Assembly (NCBI RefSeq): GCF_002434265.1
Contig: NZ_DJJS01000010.1
Span: 124,001-188,000 of the forward strand
DNA: 64,000 bases
Direction of reading: 5' to 3'
Source of the DNA: Pseudomonas sp. UBA6562
Lineage (GTDB): Bacteria; Pseudomonadota; Gammaproteobacteria; Pseudomonadales; Pseudomonadaceae
In this document: in pieces, positions 9,237 to 16,263 of the stretch
Numbering within the stretch: the stretch's first letter is position 1
Layout: every line of letters starts with the position of its first letter
Made by a program: the position numbers and the translations under genes
The notes under the pieces: model-generated
Seen by the model: the letters and a program-made list of their open reading frames with translations, nothing else
Databases searched by the model: none
What the model was told of the DNA's origin: nothing

Positions 9237-9272
9237 TGCCGATGTGTACCGCAAGGTACCATCGGCATTTTT
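9237..9272 (+). terminator. Rho-independent terminator after lipA
   Basis: A long hairpin TGCCGATG-GTACC-GCAA-GGTAC-ATCGGCA with a GCAA tetraloop (9237-9267) is followed directly by TTTTT. It closes the ybeD-lipB-lipA transcript. Confidence 0.88.
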
Positions 9273-9303
9273 CGTTCAGGGCCATGGCCTTTGAGGAGTG
9301 AAG

Positions 9304-10239
9304 ATGCGCGGTCTGCAACCCGTTACCCCATTGCCCCGAGCGCTACGCGCGGGTGCCTGCTTCGCCGTGGTGGCCCCGGCCGGCCCTGCGCGACTCGACG
9401 CGGACAAAGCCCAGCGCTGGTTCGCCGAGCGCGGCTACCGATGCCGTTTGTACCCCAGCGTGACGTCGGCCGAAGGGTATCTCGCCGGCAGTGACGCACA
9501 GCGCCTGCAAGACCTGCACGACGCCTTTGCCGACCCGAGCATCGACGCCATCCTGTGCATGCGCGGCGGTTACGGCAGCATGCGCCTGCTCGACGGCCTG
9601 GACTTCGAGCTGATCCGCCGCCACCCCAAACCATTGATCGGCTACAGCGACATCACCGCGCTGCACACTGCGCTGCAGCGCCATACCGGGCTGGTCACCT
9701 TCCATGGCGCAATGCTCAACGCCGACCTGCTGGGCGCCAAGGCCGAGCCCACCGAAGCTTCGCTGTTCGAGCAATTGACTGGGCAGCTCGCGAGCGGCGC
9801 GGCGGTCGTCCATCCCAGCGAATGGCCGTTGACCGAGATCGTTCCGGGTGCGGCAAGCGGCGTTTTGCTGGGCGGCAACCTTTCGATGCTCGGCGCCACC
9901 CTGGGCACGCTGGCAGAGGTGCGCCCGACGGGCAGCATTCTGTTCATCGAGGACGTCAATGAGCCGCTTTACCGGGTCGACCGGCTGCTGACCCAGCTGC
10001 GCCTGGCCGGCCTGTTGCAAGGTGTGAAGGGCGTGCTGGTGGGCGATTTTGCCGGCATCACCGTGTCGGCGCTGACGCCGCTGTTGCGCGACATATTCGA
10101 GCCCTTGCGGATTCCGGTATTGGCGGGGTGGCGCAGCGGGCATTGCGATCCCAATGTGTGTCTGCCGCTCGGGGCGCAGGTCAGGCTCGACAGTACGGCG
10201 CGCACGTTGCACGTGGAACAGGCCCTGTTCGCGGTTTGA
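9304..10239 (+). CDS. ldcA: Muramoyltetrapeptide LD-carboxypeptidase (peptidase family S66)
   Basis: 311 aa cytoplasmic serine peptidase of peptidoglycan recycling; it removes D-Ala from murein tetrapeptides. The S66 triad is visible as S115 (GYSDIT), E216 (IEDVNEPLYR) and H280 (SGHCDPN); the serine number matches the characterised P. aeruginosa enzyme as I remember it. A preceding RGGYG loop is conserved. ATG 9304 is chosen because GAGGAG lies 6-11 nt upstream; a GTG at 9298 is in frame but overlaps that Shine-Dalgarno. It lies alone between two hairpins. Confidence 0.93.
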   Translation: MRGLQPVTPLPRALRAGACFAVVAPAGPARLDADKAQRWFAERGYRCRLYPSVTSAEGYLAGSDAQRLQDLHDAFADPSIDAILCMRGGYGSMRLLDGLDFELIRRHPKPLIGYSDITALHTALQRHTGLVTFHGAMLNADLLGAKAEPTEASLFEQLTGQLASGAAVVHPSEWPLTEIVPGAASGVLLGGNLSMLGATLGTLAEVRPTGSILFIEDVNEPLYRVDRLLTQLRLAGLLQGVKGVLVGDFAGITVSALTPLLRDIFEPLRIPVLAGWRSGHCDPNVCLPLGAQVRLDSTARTLHVEQALFAV

Positions 10240-10296
10240 CGCTCTGCCGTGGACAGTACGAAACAGACCCGTCAGTGCGGGCATCGGCCGCGCGCT

Positions 10297-10320
10297 CGCC
10301 CTGCCAAGGAAGGCAGGGCG
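10297..10320 (+). terminator. Possible terminator hairpin after ldcA
   Basis: A perfect 9-bp inverted repeat (CGCCCTGCC / GGCAGGGCG) closes a 6-nt loop. There is no T-run after it, so it may be a Rho-assisted terminator or an RNA-stability element rather than a classical intrinsic terminator. Confidence 0.45.
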
Positions 10321-10423
10321 TGTCCCAGCCCGCACAAACGCGCTGGTTGTCAGGTCCACGACGCGGCCGACCCAGCGCTGTGAAACCGCTCGATCTCATC
10401 TCCTCGTAACAAATTGTTGCAAG

Positions 10424-10442
10424 TGATAATAATTAGTATTTA
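10424..10442 (+). promoter_or_regulatory. Fur box upstream of siderophore receptor
   Basis: GATAATAATTAGTATTTA is a close match to the GATAATGATAATCATTATC Fur consensus, in an AT-rich island about 95 nt before the receptor ATG. It predicts iron-repressed expression of the TonB-dependent receptor. The AT content here contrasts sharply with the flanking high-GC DNA. Confidence 0.75.
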
Positions 10443-10533
10443 AATCTCGCCGCCACAGGCGTGCCCTGCGGCGGACATAGGTGGCAGCACCCTAGAAGCG
10501 CCGTTCGAGCGCAGTGGGACATCAGGAGATGAA

Positions 10534-12702
10534 ATGAGAGCGGGTTTTCAGTTGCGCACCTTGGCGGTGCTGGGCATGGGCATGCAGGTCCTGCCCGTAT
10601 TCGCCGTCGAGGCATTCAGTTCGGCAGCGGGCACTGGCACGAGCATCGCGCTACCGGCGTCCAGCGTGACGGCCGAGCAGATACTTGAACGGGCCGACGG
10701 CCCTGTACCCGGCTTCGTTGCACGCCAGGCGGGTGCGGCGACCAAGACCGACACGCCGATCCAGGAAACGCCGCAGTCGATCTCCGTGATCGGTCGCGAA
10801 CAGCTCGACGACCGCAACGTCACCGACCTCAACCAGGCGCTGCGCTACACGGCTGGGGTCAACACTTCGTACAGCAACGACACCCGTAACGACGCCTTCA
10901 CCCTGCGCGGTTTCAGCGCCGATTTCTTCTACCTCGACGGCACGCGCCTGCCTGCGGTGCCCGGTCGCGCACTGGACCAGTTCCGCGTCGATCCCTACCA
11001 GCTCGAGCGCATCGAGGTGCTCAAAGGGCCAGCAGCGGTGCTCTATGGCCAGGGCGAGCCGGGCGGGGTGGTCAACATGGTGTCCAAGAGGCCCACCGAC
11101 TACGCGCGCGGGCAGGTGGACGCCCAGGTCGGCAGCCATGACCGCTATCAGCTGGGGGTCGATGTGTCCGGCCCGGTGGAGGGCAACGACAACATTCTGT
11201 ACCGGGTGATCGCCCAGGAAACCACCAGCCGCAACGAAGTCGATTCGGTGCATGGCACCCGCACGCTGCTGGCCCCCTCCCTGACCTTTCGCCTGGGAGA
11301 GGCGACCTCGCTCTCGGTGATGGCCGGCTACCTGCGCGACGACACCATGGATTCGAACAATTTCCTGCCGTACTACGGCACGGTGCACCGAACCCATCTG
11401 GGCCAGCGTATCCCCACCCGCCTGGCGACCAGCAATCCGAGCTACGAGAACTACGACAAGACCCAATATTCCCTGGCGTACCTGCTCGAACATGCCTTCG
11501 ACGAAGACTGGTCGTTCCGTCAGAACTTCCGCTATTCCCATGTCGATCTGGATAACCAGGCGCTGTTCGGCTACGCCCTGAGCAGCGATCAGCAGACCAT
11601 CCAACGCGCGGCCATGAACCTGGCGTCGAGCTTCAACAACTTCGACTTCGACAACCAGGTCCAGGGCCACCTGAGCACCGGCGAAGTCGACCACACGCTG
11701 TTGATGGGCCTGAACCTCACCACGCAGAACTTCTACGACAGCGAAGGCTACGACTACGGGTATGCGCTGAACCTGTACGACCCCACGGCGCTGCGCGGCA
11801 GCATCGCCAAGCCGGACTTCAACGACACCCGCACCCATCAGGTGCAGACCCAGACGGGCCTGTACCTGCAAGACCAGATGAAACTGGACAACTGGGTCCT
11901 GGTGGTCAGCGGTCGGCAGGATTGGGTTTCCACCACGAGCGAAGACAACCTAGCGGACACCCGGCAGGACAGCCATGACGATGCTTTCAGCGGTCGTGTC
12001 GGCCTGATGTATGAGTTCGAATCGGGGTTGGCGCCGTACCTGAGCTACTCCACCTCGTTCCAGCCGGTGCTGGGCAGCGGCGCTGGCGGCACGCCGTATT
12101 CGCCGCTCAAGTCCAAGCAGTGGGAAGCAGGCCTGAAATACCAGCCGCCTGGCATGGACGCCACGTTCTCGGCTGCCGCTTTCGATCTGCGGCAGGACAA
12201 CACCTTGACCGATTCACCCGACCCGAGCGTGTTCACCAGCGTGCAGCAGGGCCAGATTCGCAGCCGCGGCCTGGAGTTCGAAGCCACGGCCGAACTGACC
12301 CGCAACCTCAAGTTGCTCGGTGCCTATACCTTGCAGAACGTCGAAGTCACCAAGGGCGGGCCAACCGATGTCGCGGTGGGCAATGCGCCGACCGCGACGC
12401 CGCGTCACCTGGGCTCGCTGTGGCTGGACTACACCCTGCACGAAGGCCCGTTCAGCGGTCTGGGCTTCGGTGCCGGCGCGCAATACGTCGGCTCGACCTA
12501 CGCCAACGCCGCCAATACCCTGCGAGTGGATTCGTTCGCGGTGCTCGACGCGGCGGTGCATTACGACGTGGAGGACTGGCGCTTCGTGTTGTCGGGCAAC
12601 AATCTGTTGGACAAGCAGTTCGTGTCCCGTTGCGGCAGTGCCACCCGTTGCCAGTACGGTGACCGGGCAGAGGTACTGCTCAGCGCCCGTCGCTCGTGGT
12701 AG
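10534..12702 (+). CDS. TonB-dependent siderophore receptor
   Basis: 722 aa outer-membrane ferric-siderophore receptor. A signal peptide (about residues 1-24) is followed directly by the plug: QETPQSISVIGREQL is the plug start, and RIEVLKGPAAVLYGQGEPGGVVNMVSKRP is the characteristic FhuA/FoxA-type stretch. The 22-strand barrel ends in aromatic W. There is no N-terminal signalling (STN) domain, so it is not expected to drive a surface-signalling ECF sigma cascade. A late barrel loop has a Cys pair (CGSATRC, about residues 699-705). No siderophore biosynthesis or regulator genes are adjacent, suggesting uptake of a foreign siderophore. The Fur box upstream fits. The ligand cannot be told from sequence alone. 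Confidence 0.9.
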   Translation: MRAGFQLRTLAVLGMGMQVLPVFAVEAFSSAAGTGTSIALPASSVTAEQILERADGPVPGFVARQAGAATKTDTPIQETPQSISVIGREQLDDRNVTDLNQALRYTAGVNTSYSNDTRNDAFTLRGFSADFFYLDGTRLPAVPGRALDQFRVDPYQLERIEVLKGPAAVLYGQGEPGGVVNMVSKRPTDYARGQVDAQVGSHDRYQLGVDVSGPVEGNDNILYRVIAQETTSRNEVDSVHGTRTLLAPSLTFRLGEATSLSVMAGYLRDDTMDSNNFLPYYGTVHRTHLGQRIPTRLATSNPSYENYDKTQYSLAYLLEHAFDEDWSFRQNFRYSHVDLDNQALFGYALSSDQQTIQRAAMNLASSFNNFDFDNQVQGHLSTGEVDHTLLMGLNLTTQNFYDSEGYDYGYALNLYDPTALRGSIAKPDFNDTRTHQVQTQTGLYLQDQMKLDNWVLVVSGRQDWVSTTSEDNLADTRQDSHDDAFSGRVGLMYEFESGLAPYLSYSTSFQPVLGSGAGGTPYSPLKSKQWEAGLKYQPPGMDATFSAAAFDLRQDNTLTDSPDPSVFTSVQQGQIRSRGLEFEATAELTRNLKLLGAYTLQNVEVTKGGPTDVAVGNAPTATPRHLGSLWLDYTLHEGPFSGLGFGAGAQYVGSTYANAANTLRVDSFAVLDAAVHYDVEDWRFVLSGNNLLDKQFVSRCGSATRCQYGDRAEVLLSARRSW

Positions 12703-12816
12703 CGCCAGACGTTTGAGATGCGCACACAGCCGGCGTCTTGTGGCGTCGGCAGGGTCGTGTGCTTGGAGCGTCAGGCGAAACGGGGCGCTCGGGATGGCGC
12801 ATGCATTGCCCGAGCA

Positions 12817-12885
12817 AGCCGGCGCTTGGCCGGCTGGCATCGCTCGAAGCGTCTGACTGGCGCGCCGGAAGGTTTGCCCGGCGCG
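12817..12885. terminator. Paired hairpins between convergent genes
   Basis: Two inverted repeats lie between the receptor (+) and the lytic transglycosylase (-): AGCCGGC / GCCGGCT (12817-12835) and CGCGCCGG / CCGGCGCG (12861-12885). Neither has a T-run. Their position between convergent stops suggests bidirectional termination or a REP-like element. Confidence 0.4.
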
Positions 12886-12894
12886 TCGCCAGGC

Positions 12895-14211
12895 TCAGCG
12901 GCTGCGCAGGCTATCGAGCAGCTTGTGCGTCGGATACCCATCCGCCGGCCAGCCCAGCGCCTGTTGCGCGGTGCGAATGGCCTTGCGGGTGTTGGCACCG
13001 ATGATGCCGTCGGCGTTGCCGGCCGGGTGGCCGCTGGCATTGAGCAGGTTCTGCAACTCCATGCGCTCGCTGCGGCTCAAGGGCGTATCGTCTTTCGGCC
13101 AACTGCCGGCGATGAAGCCCCAGCCGGAGAAGCGGTCGCCCAGCAGGCTCACCGCCAAGGCGTAGGACGAGGAGTTGTTGTACTTGAGGATGGCGCGGAA
13201 GTTGTCCAGCACCAGGAACGCCGGGCCACGGGCGCCCGCGGGCAACAGCAGCGCCGCGGACAGCTCGTTGCTGCCGGCCGGTAGCTGGGTGCCGGCGGGC
13301 AGGGTGACGCCCATCTGTAACCATTCGCTGACCGGCTTGCGCTGGCTGCCGTCGGCCTGCCAGAAGTCGAAACCTGCGGGCACCTGAACCTCGAAGCCCC
13401 AGGGCTGGCTGCGCTTCCAACCCGAGCTTTGCAGGTAGTGGGCGGTGGAGGCCAGGGCATCGGGCGTGCTGTTCCAGATGTCGCGGCGCCCGTCGCCGTC
13501 GAAGTCGACGGCGTGGGTGTTGTAGGTGGTGGGAATGAACTGGGTCTGGCCCATGGCGCCGGCCCAGGAGCCGCGCATGGCCTCGGGCTGGATGTCGCCG
13601 TTCTGCAGAATCTGCAAGGCGGCGATCAGCTGGTCCTGGGCGAACTGCGGACGCCGGCCTTCGTAGGCCAGGGTGGCCAGCGAACGGATCACCGATTTGC
13701 TGCCCTGGAACTGGCCGAAGTTGCTTTCCATGCCCCATACCGACACCAGTATCTGCCGATCGACGCCGTAGCGCTGTTCGAGCTGGGCCAGCAGGTCGGC
13801 GTGCTGTTGCAGCAGGCGCTTGCCATTGCGTACCCGCAGCGGCGACAGCGCGCCGTCGAGGTATTCCCAGACCGGGCGGCTGAATTCGGGTTGGCTGCGG
13901 TCGGCCTTGATCACGTCCATGTCGGGCGTGACGCCGGAGAAGGCGCGGTCGAACAGGCTGGCGCTGATGCCGGCCTGCAAGGCTTGTTCACGGAAGCCCG
14001 CCTGCCATTGCGCGAAGGTCTGTACGGGTTGGAGTTCGCTGCCGGCATCCACGTCGGCCGTGGCTAGCCCGACGACGGGCGCAGGTTGCGCGGGTGCCAG
14101 GGGCACGGCGTCGGCGGCGGTGGGTTTTTCCGCACAGGCGACCAGCAGGACGAGGCTGGATGCTGCGATCAATTGGCGGGAATGCCAGCGAGGGAAAAGA
14201 CTGGGGAGCAT
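12895..14211 (-). CDS. sltB3: Lytic murein transglycosylase with C-terminal peptidoglycan-binding domain (SltB3 type)
   Basis: 438 aa lipoprotein of the MltB (GH103) family. The signal peptide ends in a lipobox with C26 (L-V-A-C). The catalytic acid is E162 in SVWGMESNFGQF; WAGAMGQTQFIPTTY and DFDGDGRRDIWNS follow. After the catalytic domain a PG_binding_1 domain at the C-terminus (about residues 380-435, the L-NASGHPAGNADGIIGANTRKAI segment) distinguishes it from the MltB protein at 3.8-4.9 kb. This domain order is that of P. aeruginosa SltB3. It is the second GH103 enzyme within 10 kb, with low overall resemblance outside the catalytic motifs. Confidence 0.9.
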   Translation of the reverse strand: MLPSLFPRWHSRQLIAASSLVLLVACAEKPTAADAVPLAPAQPAPVVGLATADVDAGSELQPVQTFAQWQAGFREQALQAGISASLFDRAFSGVTPDMDVIKADRSQPEFSRPVWEYLDGALSPLRVRNGKRLLQQHADLLAQLEQRYGVDRQILVSVWGMESNFGQFQGSKSVIRSLATLAYEGRRPQFAQDQLIAALQILQNGDIQPEAMRGSWAGAMGQTQFIPTTYNTHAVDFDGDGRRDIWNSTPDALASTAHYLQSSGWKRSQPWGFEVQVPAGFDFWQADGSQRKPVSEWLQMGVTLPAGTQLPAGSNELSAALLLPAGARGPAFLVLDNFRAILKYNNSSSYALAVSLLGDRFSGWGFIAGSWPKDDTPLSRSERMELQNLLNASGHPAGNADGIIGANTRKAIRTAQQALGWPADGYPTHKLLDSLRSR

Positions 14212-14272
14212 GCACAGATCCAGGGATTACAGGACAGACGACGACCATATCATGCCTGTGCCGCGATTGCTT

Positions 14273-14437
14273 TCATGCCGCCAGAAAGGAAGAAGCCTCC
14301 CAATCTTTCGATTGGAAGGCTTCGCGTTGGTAGCTGCCTTTGCCTTTGCCGGGCCGCTCCTGGCGGCAGCGGAACAGCGGCTGGGCGACGATGGATTTGG
14401 CTTTGTTCGGGCCGTGTTTCTGAGGCCTTTTGCTCAT
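14273..14437 (-). CDS. arfA: Alternative ribosome-rescue factor ArfA
   Basis: 54 aa basic protein. ArfA enters the mRNA channel of ribosomes stalled on non-stop mRNA and recruits RF2, as a back-up to tmRNA. The family core A-PLFR-R-E--GKGSY-RE------WEAS is plainly present. ATG 14437 is preceded by AGGA with 8-nt spacing; the frame is open further upstream but is not conserved-looking there. The gene lies between sltB3 and holA. An in-gene hairpin covers codons 39-48, the known ArfA arrangement in which the natural transcript is itself truncated and subject to trans-translation. The tail after the hairpin is short (SSFLAA). Confidence 0.88.
   Translation of the reverse strand: MSKRPQKHGPNKAKSIVAQPLFRCRQERPGKGKGSYQREAFQSKDWEASSFLAA
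14292..14323 (-). promoter_or_regulatory. Stem-loop inside the 3' coding region of arfA
   Basis: The two arms GAAGCCT-CCAATC and GATTGG-AGGCTTC form a 13-bp stem with one A-C mismatch and a 4-nt loop. On the arfA strand it is followed by TTCCTTTCT. In Escherichia coli an equivalent hairpin causes termination or RNase III cleavage before the stop codon, giving a non-stop mRNA, so full-length active ArfA accumulates only when trans-translation fails. The position, ahead of the last few codons, is the same here. Confidence 0.8.
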
Positions 14438-14469
14438 GGCGATGTCCTGAAGCGGTTGGGAAAGCGCGC

Positions 14470-14499
14470 ACTTTAGGACCAGGGCGGAGCGGGGGCCAA
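14470..14499 (-). promoter_or_regulatory. Candidate sigma-70 promoter for arfA
   Basis: Reading the minus strand, TTGGCC (-35) and TAAAGT (-10) are separated by 18 nt and lie about 33 nt before the arfA ATG. The match is moderate. Confidence 0.35.
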
Positions 14500-14524
14500 T
14501 TGAATGTGTCAATCGGCACGCGGT

Positions 14525-15562
14525 TCACTGCGCCGGCAATGCCAGACGCTGTCCGGCCATCAACAGGGTCAGGCGGCTCAAGCTTACCCAAGGGCAGCCT
14601 TCGGCCTGGCCCTTGATCTGCGCGTCGATGCGTTGGGCATCCTGCAACAGCTGCGCCCAACGTTGCGCACTGAGGCGTTGCAAGGCTTTGCTGACCAGAG
14701 GCCGGCGTTTGTCCCAGATCGGCGGCTTGGCCTGACTGAAGGCCTTGTCCAGCGGCACGCCCTGGCTGAACAGCTGCGCCAGCCCGGCCAGCGAGCGCAG
14801 TTCACGGGCCAGCGCCCAGAGAATCACCGGTGGCTCGACGCCCTCACCGCGCAAGCCTTCGAGGACACGCAAAGCATGCCCAGCGTCGCCGTTGAGGATG
14901 GCATCGACCAGGCCGAACACGTCGAAGCGGGCGCTGTCTGCCACGGCAGCCTGAACGGTCTCCAGGGTAATCTGATTGCCCTCGGCCAGCAGCTTGAGCT
15001 TCTCGATTTCCTGGGCCGCGGCCAGCAGGTTGCCTTCGACCCGTGCGGCGATCAGCTCGACCGCCTCGCGCTGTGCAGACAGCCCAGCTTGGGCCAGACG
15101 TTGGTTGATCCAGTTAGGCAGTTGGTGGGCATCGACCGGCCAGATCTGCACGAACTGGCAGTGCGGCCCTTCGAGCAGGGCTTTGCCCCACTTGCCACGC
15201 TGGGCGCTGGCATCGAGCTTGGGCAGGCTGATCAGCAGCACGGTATCTTCGGCAGGTCGGGCACAGTATTCGATCAGCGCGGCAGCGCCCTTGTCGCCGG
15301 GCTTGCCCGATGGCAGGCGCAGTTCCAGCAGGCGCCGCTGGGCGAACAGCGACAGGCTGGCCCCGGCCTGGAGCAGAGTGCCCCAGTCGAAGTTGGCATC
15401 GGCGCTGAATACCTGGCGTTCGTCGAAGCCCTGCCGGCGCGCGGCGGCGCGGATGGCATCGGCGGCTTCCTGGCACAGCAGCGGGTCATCGCCACTGACG
15501 ATATAGACCGGTGCCAGGTCGCCTTGCAGGTGTTTGTTGAGCTGGGCGGGAGCGAGCTTCAT
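14525..15562 (-). CDS. holA: DNA polymerase III subunit delta
   Basis: 345 aa clamp-loader subunit that opens the beta clamp. The N-terminal start MKLAPAQLNKHL with VYIVSGDDPLLCQEA is characteristic, followed by the F-SADANFDWGTLL-AGASLSLFAQRRLLELRLPSG region and the C-terminal helical clamp-loader collar domain. It is the downstream partner of lptE, 36 nt away, as in most gamma-proteobacteria (leuS-lptE-holA). Confidence 0.95.
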   Translation of the reverse strand: MKLAPAQLNKHLQGDLAPVYIVSGDDPLLCQEAADAIRAAARRQGFDERQVFSADANFDWGTLLQAGASLSLFAQRRLLELRLPSGKPGDKGAAALIEYCARPAEDTVLLISLPKLDASAQRGKWGKALLEGPHCQFVQIWPVDAHQLPNWINQRLAQAGLSAQREAVELIAARVEGNLLAAAQEIEKLKLLAEGNQITLETVQAAVADSARFDVFGLVDAILNGDAGHALRVLEGLRGEGVEPPVILWALARELRSLAGLAQLFSQGVPLDKAFSQAKPPIWDKRRPLVSKALQRLSAQRWAQLLQDAQRIDAQIKGQAEGCPWVSLSRLTLLMAGQRLALPAQ

Positions 15563-15571
15563 GGGGTAGGG

Positions 15572-15591
15572 CGGGGCACAGGCGTGCCCCG
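15572..15591. repeat. Hairpin between lptE and holA
   Basis: An 8-bp perfect inverted repeat (CGGGGCAC / GTGCCCCG) with an AGGC loop fills the 36-nt gap between lptE and holA. No T-run follows on the coding strand, so it probably tunes rather than ends the transcript. Confidence 0.4.
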
Positions 15592-15598
15592 TTCAGGC

Positions 15599-16204
15599 TC
15601 AGTTGGCCGGGATTTGCATCGGCGATTGCTGGGGCGTGGCGTCTTGCGCACGACGCGCGGCATCCAGGGCTTCGGCTTCGGCCTTGGCGCGCAGGTCGGC
15701 TTTGCGCTGCAGCTCATCGAGGCGCGAAGACGTCAGTTGCTGCAAACGTACCACCAGGCGTTGCACCAGTTCGTTGCGCATTTCCTTGCGCACCTTGGTG
15801 GCTTCCTGACTGGAACCGATGACGTTGTTGCCGTCGCGTACGTAGACCTTGTTCACTTCGATCTTGTCTTGCAGCAGCGTGGCGTCGTTCAAGCCTTTCA
15901 CCGCGTAGTCCACTGTGGTGGTCAGCTCGTATTCGGCCGTGCGCGAGCCGCCGGTGTAGCTGGCCGCACGCTGGTCTTCCTGCTCGTTGAGCAGTACCAA
16001 GTGGTAAGGCGCGCCGCTGTAAAGCTTCACGCCGCTGTTTTCCAGGGTGTTGCGCAGTTGCTTGACCGTCTCGCCATAAGCGTTGCGCGCCGTGACGTCC
16101 AGTTCCTTGATGCTCAGGTCGTTGGTGCCAGTGCCGCGCAACTGGAAACCGCAGGCGCTGAGCATGACGGCCAGGCCCATCACCAGCAGATTGCGTTTGA
16201 TCAT
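15599..16204 (-). CDS. lptE: LPS-assembly lipoprotein LptE
   Basis: 201 aa outer-membrane lipoprotein that plugs the LptD barrel and helps insert lipopolysaccharide. The signal peptide ends in L-S-A-C18, followed by the conserved GFQLRGTG. The L-I-ELDVTARN-YG-TVKQLRNTLENSGV and DY-VKGL-DATLLQDKIEV segments are typical. The C-terminal 40 residues are Ala/Arg-rich and likely a coiled coil, as in pseudomonad LptE. ATG 16204 precedes the signal peptide; an upstream in-frame extension is not signal-like. leuS ends 60 nt upstream. Confidence 0.93.
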   Translation of the reverse strand: MIKRNLLVMGLAVMLSACGFQLRGTGTNDLSIKELDVTARNAYGETVKQLRNTLENSGVKLYSGAPYHLVLLNEQEDQRAASYTGGSRTAEYELTTTVDYAVKGLNDATLLQDKIEVNKVYVRDGNNVIGSSQEATKVRKEMRNELVQRLVVRLQQLTSSRLDELQRKADLRAKAEAEALDAARRAQDATPQQSPMQIPAN

Positions 16205-16263
16205 GTTGTAGCTCCCTTGTGGGCCGATTCCGCCTGCCCGCCCTCGGCGCGCAGGCGTTGCCA

